The translations under genes and the position numbers were made by a program. A model generated the notes under the pieces. It searched no databases and had not been told where the DNA came from. It saw only the letters and a program-made list of their open reading frames with translations. DNA of 64,000 nt from Streptomyces olivaceoviridis (GTDB taxonomy: Bacteria > Actinomycetota > Actinomycetes > Streptomycetales > Streptomycetaceae): positions 62,001 through 126,000 of the forward strand of contig NZ_BMUI01000015.1 of the NCBI RefSeq assembly GCF_014650115.1, read 5' to 3'. The number at the start of each line of letters is the position of its first letter. Positions within the stretch are counted from its first letter, which is position 1. This document shows, one piece after another, positions 6,321 through 14,541 of this stretch.

Positions 6321-9300
6321 CTACGAGGCCGTTCGGGCCGGTACGCGCAGCCGGACCGGGATGTCCGGCACCCAGTACGGGCCGTCGGTGGCCAGGGTCA
6401 GGGACGCCGTCCAGTCGCCGGGCCGGGTCAGCCGGCGCGGGTCGAGGGTCACCGTGAACGTCGCGCTCCGCCCGGGCCGGAGCGTCAGGCGGTGCGGGTT
6501 CGCGGTCAGCCAGGGGACGTCCGTCTCGGTGCGGTCGTATCCGGGCAGCACGTCCACGGTGGACACGGGGACGGGGAACCGTGGCTCGCCGCTGCCGCCC
6601 ACCCGGTACAGGCCGGGTGCGCCGCCGCCCCGGTAGACGGCGGCCGGGGCGTCCGGCAGCCGCTTCCAGGAGTCCGTCCCGGGGGCGTAGGCGTACCCCT
6701 GTGCGGTGAGCACCCGGTTGGGGCCGACCCGCTTGAATCCGCCGGAGACGAGGAGCTGTCCGTTGGCGGTGGCGTACGCGCCGGACGCCAGGCCGACCGG
6801 CATGGCGGCGATGGGCTGCCAGCTGTCGGAGGCCGGGTCGTAGACGTAGCCGTCGCCGGTCTCCACGTAGTCGTGGACGCCGCCCGCGCAGTACAGCCTG
6901 CCGTCGACGGCGCCGCAGTTGGCCCAGCTGATGGTCTGCGGGTAGGCGGCGGCCCGGGACCAGGACCGCGTGCCCGGGTCGTAGGCGTACACGGTGTCCG
7001 AGCAGTCGGTGTTCGTGCAGCCGCCGACGACGTAGAGCCGCCCGTCGAGCACGGCGCTCGCCGCGCCGAAGTGCCCCTCGGGGATGTCCGGGCCCTTCGA
7101 CCAGCGGCCGGCGGCCGCGTCGAAGACCTGGGTGGTCCGGCTGACGGTCTCCTGGGGGCCCCAGCCGCCCACGGTGTACAGGCGGCTGCCGATGAATCCG
7201 TGCGCGGTGGCCTGCCGGGGCTCGGGCGCGGCCGGGCCCCGCTTCCAGGCGCCGGTGGCGGGGTCGTACACGTACAGGTCGGCGGTGGGTTCCTGGCCGT
7301 CGGAGCCGAGGGCGGAGTAGAGCCTGCCCCGGTAGGTGCCGACCGCGTTGTCCATCACGGGGACGGGCAGGTCGGGCAGCGCGTGCCAGGCGGTGCCCGG
7401 GGTCGGGGACCCCGGCGCGGTGCCGGTGCGCTCGCCGACGCGGAGCCGGATCGGCGCGGTGCCGGTGTTCCGCACCGTCACCTTCCGCACCACGGTGGCC
7501 CGTCGGGAGGTGGCGTCGATCCGCCCCGGACGGACCGACAGCCGGCCCGCCTTGAGGACGAACGAGGCCTCGGTGACCCGGTCGGCGGGCACCTGGACGG
7601 CGCGCGTGGCCGTGACGTACGACGGTTTGGCCGCCGCCGCCGTGGTGGACCGGCCGGAGCCGGGCACGAACAGCCGGTAGGCACCGTCGCCGAGGCGCGG
7701 GTCACCGGTCGTGGCGACCGTCGGCGCGGCCGGCCCGTCCGCCGCGCCGGTGTGTACGACGGCTCCGATGAGCCCCTTCCCGGTGTTCGCGTCGGTGACG
7801 GTGCCGGTGAGGACGCCGCCGGGCACGGGCGTCGCGACCCGTTCGGTGACCGTGACGTCGTCCACCGCCCAGAACAGGCCGGGTCCGCTGAAGTGGAACC
7901 GCACCCGTACCGCGCGCTCGCCGGCGTAGGCGGTCAGCGGGATCTCCACCCGGCCGCTCGTCCACAGCTGGTCCTGGTGCCACACCGTGGTCCAGGTCCG
8001 GCCGTCGTCGGCGCTGACCTGCACCTCGCCCTGCTGCTCCGCGGAGCCCTCGTAGTCCGTGTCGAAGCTCAGCGCCGGGTCTCCGGCGCGGCCGAAGTCG
8101 TAGGCGGGGCTGAGCAGGGAGGTGTCCAGGGAGCTCCCGGCGTGGTCGGCGTCGGCGACGGCGAAGCCGCCGGAACCGCCGGTGGTGTTGCCCCGGCCGC
8201 CGGGGTCGTCGAACGTCCAGCCCGGGGTGCCGGTCACGCTCCAGCCGGCGGGCGGCCCGGAGGTGCCGTCGAACGTCTCGCTGCCGACGGTGTCCGCCCG
8301 CACGGTGTACGCCGGGTCGTCCTCGGCCCAGGTGTCCACGGGCAGGGCCAGGCCCACGGTGAGGTCCTTGGCGCCGACCGTCACCTCGCGCTCCAGGGAC
8401 TGGTAGGCGCTGTCGTCGCTGACCACGCGCAGGGCGTAGGTGTGGTCCTCGGGGAGGTCGAGGCGGTAGGCGCCGGTGACCGGGTCGGACCACACCGGGG
8501 CGCCCGGCACCCCGGCCACCGTGATCTTCGCGTGCAGCGGCCAGCCATGCCCGGAACCGTCGGTGACGGTGCCGGAGATCCGGTGGGTGGCGAGCTTGCG
8601 CAGGCCGAGGTCGCCGCTCGCGGTGCCGCCGTCGGTGAGGTGGACGCCCGGCAGGGTGCCCGGCGCGTATCCGTAGGCCGTCACCCGGACGTCGTGGTCA
8701 CCGGCGGGCAGCGGCAGGGTGTAGCGGCCGTGGGCGTCGGTGGTCGTGCTGTACGGGCCGGCCGTCACCTCGGCCGCCGCGACGCCCGCGCCCGAGCCCG
8801 CGTCGGTGACCGTGCCGGTCAGCGTGCCGTGCGGGCCCATCGTGAAGGCCGACAGGCCATCGGGGGTGCCGAGGCCGGTGGGGCCGTCGTAGCCCGGACC
8901 CGCGGTGCACAGGTAGGCCGGCGCGCAGGTCCCGTTGGCTCCCGAGGTGACGTCGTGCAGTCCCCGGCCGCCGGCGGCGTACGGGTAGACGGCGGGCCGG
9001 GAGCCCGCCGCCGGGGTGCCCGCGTTCGCGTACACGCCGGCGATGATCGGCGCCGAGGCGCTGGTGCCGCCCGCCACGCCCCAGCCGCCGGTGTCGCCGT
9101 AGCTGTCGTACACGGCGACGCCCGTGTCCGGGTCGGCCACCGCGGAGACGTCGGCGACGGTACGTCCGGGGCAGCCGGTGTCCCGCTGGAACGCGGGCTT
9201 GGGCTCGTACCGGGAGCAGCCGGAGCCCGTTCCACCGCCGTCGTGGTCCCACACCGACTCCGACCAGCCGCGCGCGGTGGCCGGGTCCTTGGTGAGCGTG

Positions 9301-10127
9301 GTGCCGCCGACCGCGGTGACGTGCGGGGAGGCGGCCGGGTACGCCACGCCGTACCCGTAGTCGCCGGAGGAGGCGACGACGGCCACGCCCGGGTGGTCGT
9401 AGTGGACGTCGGCCGCCGACTCCGCCGGGTCCTCCGGGAAGAAGGTGTAGTTGGAGCCGTAGGAGTTGGAGACGTACTTCGCGCCGAGCGCGACCGCCTG
9501 GTCCACGGCCGCGCCCAGGTCGTCGATCGTGGCGGTGTCCGCCTCGACCAGCAGGATGCGGGCCCTCGGCGCCACCGCGGAGACCATGTCCAGGTCGAGG
9601 GAGATCTCGGTCGCCCAGCCGGGGTCGGGGTCCGGGTAGCGGGCGCCGCCGCGCTGGTCGGTCTTGGTGAAGCAGCCGTTGGCGGTGGTGCAGGGCGGCA
9701 GCCCGTACTGGGCGCGGTAGACGGCGAGATCGGCCTCGGCGTTCGGGTTGTCGAAGGCGTCGACCACGGCGATGGTGGCGCCGGCGCCGCCGTCCGCGGG
9801 GAGGTCGTAGGCACCGCGCAGGTCGGCGGGCCCGTAGCCCTGGGGGTCGTCGTCGGCCCCGCGCAGCTTCTGACGGTCCGTCACATCCGTGCGGAGCAGC
9901 CCGAAGCAGGTGAACTCGTGCGGCCTGGGCGGGCCGCAGAGCGGTCGTACGTCGTCCCGTGAGGTCTGCGTGGCGTGTGCCGCGGGCCGGTCCCCGGCCT
10001 CCGCGCGGGCGGGGGCCGGGGCGGCGAGGGCCGTCAGTAAGGCGGTGGCCAGGGCGGCCGCGCAGGCGGCCAGGCGTCTGCGCCGGCGGGGCGCGGCGCT
10101 CGGGGACACGAGCAGGGATATGGGCAA
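6321..10127 (-). CDS. Secreted S53 (sedolisin) peptidase with CarboxypepD-like, MAM-like and Kelch domains
   Basis: About 1268 residues. A signal peptide (RRRRR, then a hydrophobic tract ending ARAEA near residue 44) is followed by a sedolisin catalytic domain: Glu174 and Asp178 in WATEISLDLDM, oxyanion Asp256 in SSGDYG and Ser356 in GGTSASAP. Sedolisins are acid-type serine-carboxyl endopeptidases. Next come two carboxypeptidase-regulatory-like beta-sandwiches, a jelly-roll (YDFGRAGDPALSFDTDYEG...), and at least five Kelch repeats (LYVVGG, LYCAGG, YTVGGW). The usual prodomain of about 180 residues is absent: fewer than 65 residues precede the catalytic domain. The TTG at 10127 was chosen because AGGAG lies five bases upstream. 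A paralog lies at 53989-58254. The histidine kinase gene is 49 bp upstream on the same strand. Confidence 0.88.
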   Translation of the reverse strand: MPISLLVSPSAAPRRRRRLAACAAALATALLTALAAPAPARAEAGDRPAAHATQTSRDDVRPLCGPPRPHEFTCFGLLRTDVTDRQKLRGADDDPQGYGPADLRGAYDLPADGGAGATIAVVDAFDNPNAEADLAVYRAQYGLPPCTTANGCFTKTDQRGGARYPDPDPGWATEISLDLDMVSAVAPRARILLVEADTATIDDLGAAVDQAVALGAKYVSNSYGSNYTFFPEDPAESAADVHYDHPGVAVVASSGDYGYGVAYPAASPHVTAVGGTTLTKDPATARGWSESVWDHDGGGTGSGCSRYEPKPAFQRDTGCPGRTVADVSAVADPDTGVAVYDSYGDTGGWGVAGGTSASAPIIAGVYANAGTPAAGSRPAVYPYAAGGRGLHDVTSGANGTCAPAYLCTAGPGYDGPTGLGTPDGLSAFTMGPHGTLTGTVTDAGSGAGVAAAEVTAGPYSTTTDAHGRYTLPLPAGDHDVRVTAYGYAPGTLPGVHLTDGGTASGDLGLRKLATHRISGTVTDGSGHGWPLHAKITVAGVPGAPVWSDPVTGAYRLDLPEDHTYALRVVSDDSAYQSLEREVTVGAKDLTVGLALPVDTWAEDDPAYTVRADTVGSETFDGTSGPPAGWSVTGTPGWTFDDPGGRGNTTGGSGGFAVADADHAGSSLDTSLLSPAYDFGRAGDPALSFDTDYEGSAEQQGEVQVSADDGRTWTTVWHQDQLWTSGRVEIPLTAYAGERAVRVRFHFSGPGLFWAVDDVTVTERVATPVPGGVLTGTVTDANTGKGLIGAVVHTGAADGPAAPTVATTGDPRLGDGAYRLFVPGSGRSTTAAAAKPSYVTATRAVQVPADRVTEASFVLKAGRLSVRPGRIDATSRRATVVRKVTVRNTGTAPIRLRVGERTGTAPGSPTPGTAWHALPDLPVPVMDNAVGTYRGRLYSALGSDGQEPTADLYVYDPATGAWKRGPAAPEPRQATAHGFIGSRLYTVGGWGPQETVSRTTQVFDAAAGRWSKGPDIPEGHFGAASAVLDGRLYVVGGCTNTDCSDTVYAYDPGTRSWSRAAAYPQTISWANCGAVDGRLYCAGGVHDYVETGDGYVYDPASDSWQPIAAMPVGLASGAYATANGQLLVSGGFKRVGPNRVLTAQGYAYAPGTDSWKRLPDAPAAVYRGGGAPGLYRVGGSGEPRFPVPVSTVDVLPGYDRTETDVPWLTANPHRLTLRPGRSATFTVTLDPRRLTRPGDWTASLTLATDGPYWVPDIPVRLRVPARTAS

Positions 10128-10176
10128 CTCAACTCCTGTGGCATGGGCGGCGATCGGACGCGCCGCCCGGCACACG

Positions 10177-11601
10177 TTAGTTGAGCCGTGAAGGAGTCTC
10201 TGTTCCGGACGGGATCGGGATCTGTACCAGGAGGGAAGTACCGGCGCCGGGGGGCGAGTCGATGGTGAGGGTGCCGTCGAAGGCGGACACCCGGTCCGCC
10301 AGGCCGGTCAGGCCGCTGCCGGCGGTGGCGTCGCCGACGCCGCCGACACCGTCGTCCACGATGTGGATCCGCAGGACGTCCGTGAGGTCGAGGGAGATGT
10401 CGATCCGGGACGCCTCGGCGTGTTTGACCGCGTTCGTCACCGCCTCGGCCACCACGAAGTACACGTTCGACTCCACGGTGGTGGAGAGCCGCCGCGGGTA
10501 CTCGCTCCGCACGACGGCCGGGATCGGACACCGGGACGCCAGGTCCTCCACGGCCGCCGCCAGCCCCTTCACCGTCAGCACCAGCGGGTAGATGCCCCTG
10601 GCCAGTTCCCGCAGCTCGTCGATCGCCGTCTGCGCGTTGTCGATCGACTGGTCCATCAACTCGGTCACCGACGTGTCCGTGTCGGGCATCATCTCCCGCG
10701 CGAGCCGGAGCCCGATCATCAGGCTGACGAGGCGTTGCTGCGCCCCGTCGTGCAGGTCGCGGGCCGTACGCCGGTGCACCGCCTCGACGCTCTCCATGGT
10801 CCGTCTGCGGCTGTCCTGCAACGAGGTCGCCATCGTGTTGAAGGACGCGCCGAGCGCGTCGATCTCCGCCACCCTGCTGGGCGGGATCCGGACGCCGAGG
10901 TCGCCGCCCGCCAGCCGCCCGGCCGCTGCCGCCGCCCCGCGCACGGGCCGTACGACGGCACGGTGCTGGAGCACCGTGAAGGCGGCCACCAGCGCGGTCG
11001 AGGCGGCGATGCCCACGCCGGCCGCGATCACCGCCCGGTGCGCGTTGGCACCGGCGGCGTCCTCGCGCGCGGCGAGCTGGGCCCGCTCGCCCGCCGTGTA
11101 CGCGTCGAACTGGTCCCGCAGGGTGTCGACGCGCCGCTTCCCCTCGGCCGTCACCGCCAGACCGGACGCGGCGGGATCGCCCCGCCGGACCGACTCCACC
11201 AGCGGGATCGAGTAGTCGTCCAGGAAGGACCGGACACCCCGCGTGATCTGCTCGGCGCTGCGTCGCTGCGCGGGGGTGGTGGCGGAGTCGCCGAACCGCC
11301 GGATCTCGGCGGGCAGCGCCTTGCGCGCCGCCTGCCACGGCTGGAGGAAGTCGTCCCGTTCGGTGATCACGAAGCCGCGCTGCCCGGTCTCCAGGTCCAC
11401 GAGGAGCTGCTCCATGCTCCCGGCCTCGACGAGAGCCGTGCGGGAGGCGCGGCGCGCCGACGTGGAGTCGTTCGCGTCGTCGATCGCCCACAGCAGGACC
11501 ACGAACGCGACACCTATCAGCAGGGCCAGCAGGGCGCTCGCCGCGACTGTGAGGCGCGTCAGCCCCAGCCGTCGGCTCCCGTGCCACCGTCGTACCGTCA
11601 T
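10177..11601 (-). CDS. Orphan NarX/DesK-class sensor histidine kinase with CHASE3 domain
   Basis: A 474-residue membrane kinase. TM1 spans about residues 16-40, followed by an extracytoplasmic CHASE3-like helical sensor (about 41-185, with ETGQRGFVITERDDFLQPW typical of CHASE3), TM2 (190-212), HAMP (213-265), a HisKA_3 dimerisation helix with the phosphoacceptor H284 in DLHDGAQQRL, and an HATPase domain with N-box EAVTNAVKHA and G1 DDGVGG. Such kinases normally signal to a NarL/LuxR response regulator, but none lies adjacent. The ATG at 11601 is used; a TTG at 11610 is possible. It is 49 bp upstream of the sedolisin gene and may be co-transcribed with it. Confidence 0.9.
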   Translation of the reverse strand: MTVRRWHGSRRLGLTRLTVAASALLALLIGVAFVVLLWAIDDANDSTSARRASRTALVEAGSMEQLLVDLETGQRGFVITERDDFLQPWQAARKALPAEIRRFGDSATTPAQRRSAEQITRGVRSFLDDYSIPLVESVRRGDPAASGLAVTAEGKRRVDTLRDQFDAYTAGERAQLAAREDAAGANAHRAVIAAGVGIAASTALVAAFTVLQHRAVVRPVRGAAAAAGRLAGGDLGVRIPPSRVAEIDALGASFNTMATSLQDSRRRTMESVEAVHRRTARDLHDGAQQRLVSLMIGLRLAREMMPDTDTSVTELMDQSIDNAQTAIDELRELARGIYPLVLTVKGLAAAVEDLASRCPIPAVVRSEYPRRLSTTVESNVYFVVAEAVTNAVKHAEASRIDISLDLTDVLRIHIVDDGVGGVGDATAGSGLTGLADRVSAFDGTLTIDSPPGAGTSLLVQIPIPSGTETPSRLN

Positions 11602-11670
11602 GCTCCGCAATGTAGCCGCACATGGCTGGGAAGGTTCGGTGAGGAAGCAGAGCTAGTGGCACATGTTATG

Positions 11671-11702
11671 TCAATGTCATCGCCGTGGGCTCGACACATT
11701 GA
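11671..11702. repeat. Inverted repeat upstream of the histidine kinase
   Basis: TCAATGT (11671-11677) and ACATTGA (11696-11702) are perfect inverted copies separated by 18 bp, in an unusually AT-rich stretch upstream of the kinase. A minus-strand TTGACA (11669-11674) overlaps one arm. Possible operator; no convincing -10 found. Confidence 0.4.
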
Positions 11703-11736
11703 CTTGAGTGGACCGAAGCGCTCCCGGGACCGTACG

Positions 11737-12249
11737 TCACCAGGCGCCGTCGCCCCGGTCCGGCGCCACGCTGTACGCGGTCGCCGACAGCAGCCCGGTG
11801 ATCGTCGCGCCGACGGCCAGGAACACGGCCGCGGTGGCGAGGCGGGCGTCGGACGCGAGGTCCGTGGTGAACGGCAGCAGGGCCAGCGCCGCGGTCGCCA
11901 GGCCAGCGATCCAGACGAAGAAGGCGCGCGGCCGGGCGACGGTCAGCAGCAGCAGGTGCAGCAGCCCGGTGCCCACGACGGCGCCGGCCGCCGCCCAGGC
12001 CGCCAGGTACCCCGTCGTCACGTCGCCCCACACGCCCGCCCCGCGCGGCGCGAACAGCGGAACGTCGAGGACACCGCGGACGAACATCGTGGCCACGACC
12101 GCGACCAGCGCCGCGACCACCGCCGTCGCGGCGCCGGTGGCCCACAGCCGGCCGGCCGCGACGGACCGCGGGCCGGGCGGCGCCTGGTACCCGGGGCCGC
12201 CTCCCTGGCGGTAGGAGGGGACGTCGTCGTACGGAGCGGAACCGGCCAT
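11737..12249 (-). CDS. DUF6069-type four-helix membrane protein
   Basis: A 170-residue protein with a short Gly/Pro/Tyr-rich cytosolic tail (about residues 1-27) and four hydrophobic helices (roughly 30-57, 78-105, 110-130 and 138-160). The FAPRGAGVWGDVTTGYLAA and FTTDLASDARLATAAVFL segments fit the actinobacterial DUF6069 family. The ATG at 12249 follows AAAGGTGG. Function unknown. No neighbour is clearly linked: the kinase gene lies downstream on the same strand and a MerR regulator is divergent upstream. Confidence 0.65.
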   Translation of the reverse strand: MAGSAPYDDVPSYRQGGGPGYQAPPGPRSVAAGRLWATGAATAVVAALVAVVATMFVRGVLDVPLFAPRGAGVWGDVTTGYLAAWAAAGAVVGTGLLHLLLLTVARPRAFFVWIAGLATAALALLPFTTDLASDARLATAAVFLAVGATITGLLSATAYSVAPDRGDGAW

Positions 12250-12465
12250 GGGGAACCACCTTTCGCACGCGGTCGTCACGACGTGACGTCGCGGTCGGCC
12301 TGCGGACACTCGCGCTGACTCCAGCATGCCCCCGCCACCGCCGAGGGCGCGACCTATGCCGGCCAACGCCTGGCTTACCGCGTCCTGCTGACGGCGTGGC
12401 AGCTTGGGTGCGTCTGCGCGCACCCACCCCGCGTGCTCGCCGCTCCCCGGCCGCCGCGTACCTTC

Positions 12466-12496
12466 TTGACCCTCACACCGTGTCAGGCGGTCAGCT
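12466..12496 (+). promoter_or_regulatory. Candidate autoregulated MerR promoter
   Basis: TTGACC (12466-12471) and TCAGCT (12491-12496) have a 19-bp spacer containing the imperfect dyad CCTCACAC-C-GTGTCAGG. The geometry fits a MerR operator. The predicted start site falls within a few bases of the ATG at 12507, so the transcript may be leaderless. The -10 is weak. Confidence 0.4.
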
Positions 12497-12506
12497 CGGA
12501 GACATC

Positions 12507-13331
12507 ATGTTCACCATCGGAGACTTCGCCCGGCACGGCCGCGTCTCGGTCCGGATGCTGCGTCACTACGACGCGACCGGCCTGCTGCGCCCGGCCCACG
12601 TCGACCCCGTCAGCGGCTACCGCCACTACACCGCGGCCCAACTCGCCCGCCTCAACCGGATCATCGCGCTCAAGGACCTCGGATTCTCCCTCCGTCAGGT
12701 CCGCGACATCGTGGACGAGAAGGTGGGCGCCGAGGAACTGCGCGGCATGCTGCGGCTGCGGCGGGCCGAACTGGAGACCGCCATGGCCGCCGCGGGAGCA
12801 CGGCTGGTCCAGGTCGAGGCGAGGCTCCGAGCGATCGAGAGCGAGGGGCACATGCCCACGAACGACGTCGTCATCAAGACCGTCCCCGGTGTCCGGGTGG
12901 CCGAGCTGACCGCGACCGCCGCCAGTTTCGACCCCGAGGACATCGGCCCGGTCATCGGACCGCTCTACGACGAGCTGTTCCGACGCCTGGACTCGGCGGG
13001 CATCGCGCCCACGGGCCCCGGTGTCGCCTCCTACGAGGACGCCCCGGAGGGCGGCGGCAGGATCACCGTCCACGCCGCCGTCCAGGTCTCCGCGCCCCTC
13101 CAGGACGACGGCGCCTTCCGCGTCCTCGACCTGCCGGCCCTCGACCGGGCGGCGACCATCGTGCACCGCGGCTCGATGGACACCGTGCTGCCCACCGCGC
13201 AGACCCTGGCCCACTGGATCGACGCGGGCGGCTACCGGTCGACCGGCTACCCCCGCGAGGTCAGCCTGGAGTGCCCCGAGAACCGCGACGACTGGGTGAC
13301 GGAACTCCAGGCGCCGGTGAGCCGGGCCTGA
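12507..13331 (+). CDS. MerR family regulator with GyrI-like effector domain
   Basis: A 274-residue regulator. Residues 1-70 are the MerR winged helix (MFTIGDFARHGRVSVRMLRH, YDATGLLRPA, GYRHYTAAQL), residues 75-115 form the dimerisation helix, and about 118-270 form a GyrI-like/BmrR-type small-molecule-binding domain (GVRVAELTATAAS, RVLDLPALDRAATIVHRGSM). It resembles TipA/BmrR-class multidrug or metabolite sensors. The ATG at 12507 has GGAG at 12498-12501. It is divergent from the DUF6069 gene and could act on its own promoter at 12466. It is also the only MerR protein in the window and so a candidate activator of the distant aldo/keto reductase promoter (speculative). Confidence 0.9.
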   Translation: MFTIGDFARHGRVSVRMLRHYDATGLLRPAHVDPVSGYRHYTAAQLARLNRIIALKDLGFSLRQVRDIVDEKVGAEELRGMLRLRRAELETAMAAAGARLVQVEARLRAIESEGHMPTNDVVIKTVPGVRVAELTATAASFDPEDIGPVIGPLYDELFRRLDSAGIAPTGPGVASYEDAPEGGGRITVHAAVQVSAPLQDDGAFRVLDLPALDRAATIVHRGSMDTVLPTAQTLAHWIDAGGYRSTGYPREVSLECPENRDDWVTELQAPVSRA

Positions 13332-13676
13332 CCGCCGGCGCGAGGCGCCGACCACACGGGAAGACCACCGGGACCACGGGGGACCGGCCGCCGGGGTCCC
13401 GGCGCCCGGTCCCCGGTCGGCCCGCTGGGCCGCACCGCCCCCGTCCCGTTCCGCCGGACAGCCCTACGGCACCTCGTACCCGACCGTCGACACCGCCGCC
13501 CGCAAGTCCGTTGGCAGCCGCGCGTCTTGACGGAGGGCCGCGTCGGGGCGAGCCGGTCCGACGCCGTCGTCTATTACGGCGTAATCGTCCGCGGACGCCT
13601 TTCCCCACCCGGGTCGCTCCCGGGAGGATCGGTGGCAGGGTCCACGTCGGGGATGCCCGAGGAGAAGGAGACGCTG
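13332..13676. other. 345-bp intergenic region with a palindrome
   Basis: No gene is apparent. The notable element is ATTACG-g-CGTAAT (13573-13585), a perfect palindrome in an AT-rich island about 90 bp before the SDR start, a plausible TetR/GntR-type operator. An isolated TTGACG lies at 13527-13532 without a well-spaced -10. Confidence 0.5.
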
Positions 13677-14393
13677 TTGTCCGGACGTACCGTGCTGATC
13701 ACAGGAGCGTCCAAGGGGATCGGCCTCGCCACCGCGCGGCGGCTCGCCGACCGCGGACACCGGGTGCTGGGGATCGCCCGCGGTGTCCCGGACGGTGGCT
13801 TCCCGGGGGTGCTGCACGCGTGCGACCTCGCCGACGCGGGGGCCACGCGCGAGCTGTTGGAGACGGTCACCCGCGAGGAGCGCGTGGACGCGGTCGTCAA
13901 CAACGTCGGCCTCGTCCTGCCGGAACCGCTCGGCGAGATCACCCTCGACGCGCTGCGAGAGGTGTACGACCTGAACGTACGCGCCGCCGTACAGGTCACC
14001 CAGGCGTGCGTCGGCGGGATGCGGGAGCGCGGCTGGGGCCGGATCGTCAATGTGACGAGCCGTGCGCAGCACGGTTCGCGCACGCGCAGCAGCTACGCGG
14101 CGGCCAAGAGCGCGCTGGTGGGGCTGACCGGCACGTGGGCGCTGGAACTGGCGGAGCACGGGGTGACGGTCAACGCGGTCGCCCCGGGCCCGGTGGAGAC
14201 CGAACTCTTCCGCGCGCAGCACCCGGTGGGCGGCGCGGAGGAGGCCAGGGTGCTGCGCTCCGTGCCCATGGGCCGCTTCGGCCGCCCGGAGGAGGTCGCC
14301 GCGGCCGTCTCCTTCCTGCTGAGCGAGGACGCCGGCTTCATCACCGGCCAGGTGCTCGGCGTGGACGGCGGGGGGACGCTCCCCGGCCGGTGA
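13677..14393 (+). CDS. Short-chain dehydrogenase/reductase (FabG-like)
   Basis: A 238-residue classical SDR. It has the cofactor motif TGASKGIG (residues 9-16), NNVG (75-78), and the catalytic set S128, Y140 and K144 (SSYAAAKSA). The C-terminal FITGQVLGVDGG is typical of FabG-like 3-oxoacyl or sugar/steroid reductases. The TTG at 13677 is preferred because GAAGGAG sits six bases upstream and the protein then begins MSGRTVLITG; an in-frame ATG at 13653 would add eight residues. Substrate unknown. It is single, with a palindromic operator candidate upstream, and converges on the GH3 lipoprotein gene. Confidence 0.9.
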   Translation: MSGRTVLITGASKGIGLATARRLADRGHRVLGIARGVPDGGFPGVLHACDLADAGATRELLETVTREERVDAVVNNVGLVLPEPLGEITLDALREVYDLNVRAAVQVTQACVGGMRERGWGRIVNVTSRAQHGSRTRSSYAAAKSALVGLTGTWALELAEHGVTVNAVAPGPVETELFRAQHPVGGAEEARVLRSVPMGRFGRPEEVAAAVSFLLSEDAGFITGQVLGVDGGGTLPGR

Positions 14394-14466
14394 GGGCCGG
14401 GCGGCAACGCCTCGGCCGGTCCTGGTGGGCCGGGGCGGCCCGCACCGGGAAGCGATGCCCCGAACG

Positions 14467-14506
14467 ACCGGCTCGGCCCCCTTCCGCAACGAGGGACCGA
14501 GCCGGT
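14467..14506. terminator. Terminator between SDR and GH3 genes
   Basis: ACCGGCTCGG (14467-14476) pairs with CCGAGCCGGT (14497-14506), extended by CCC/GGG inside. It sits between the convergent genes ending at 14393 and 14542. Confidence 0.7.
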
Positions 14507-14541
14507 TGCCGTGCGTACCCGACGGCATCCGGTGGGGTGGT

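Noticed and set aside
6492..9962. Very long open frame on the plus strand opposite the first sedolisin gene
   Set aside because: It is a GC-bias shadow: repetitive Gly/Val/Arg/Ala composition, no domain, and the opposite strand has clear catalytic motifs.
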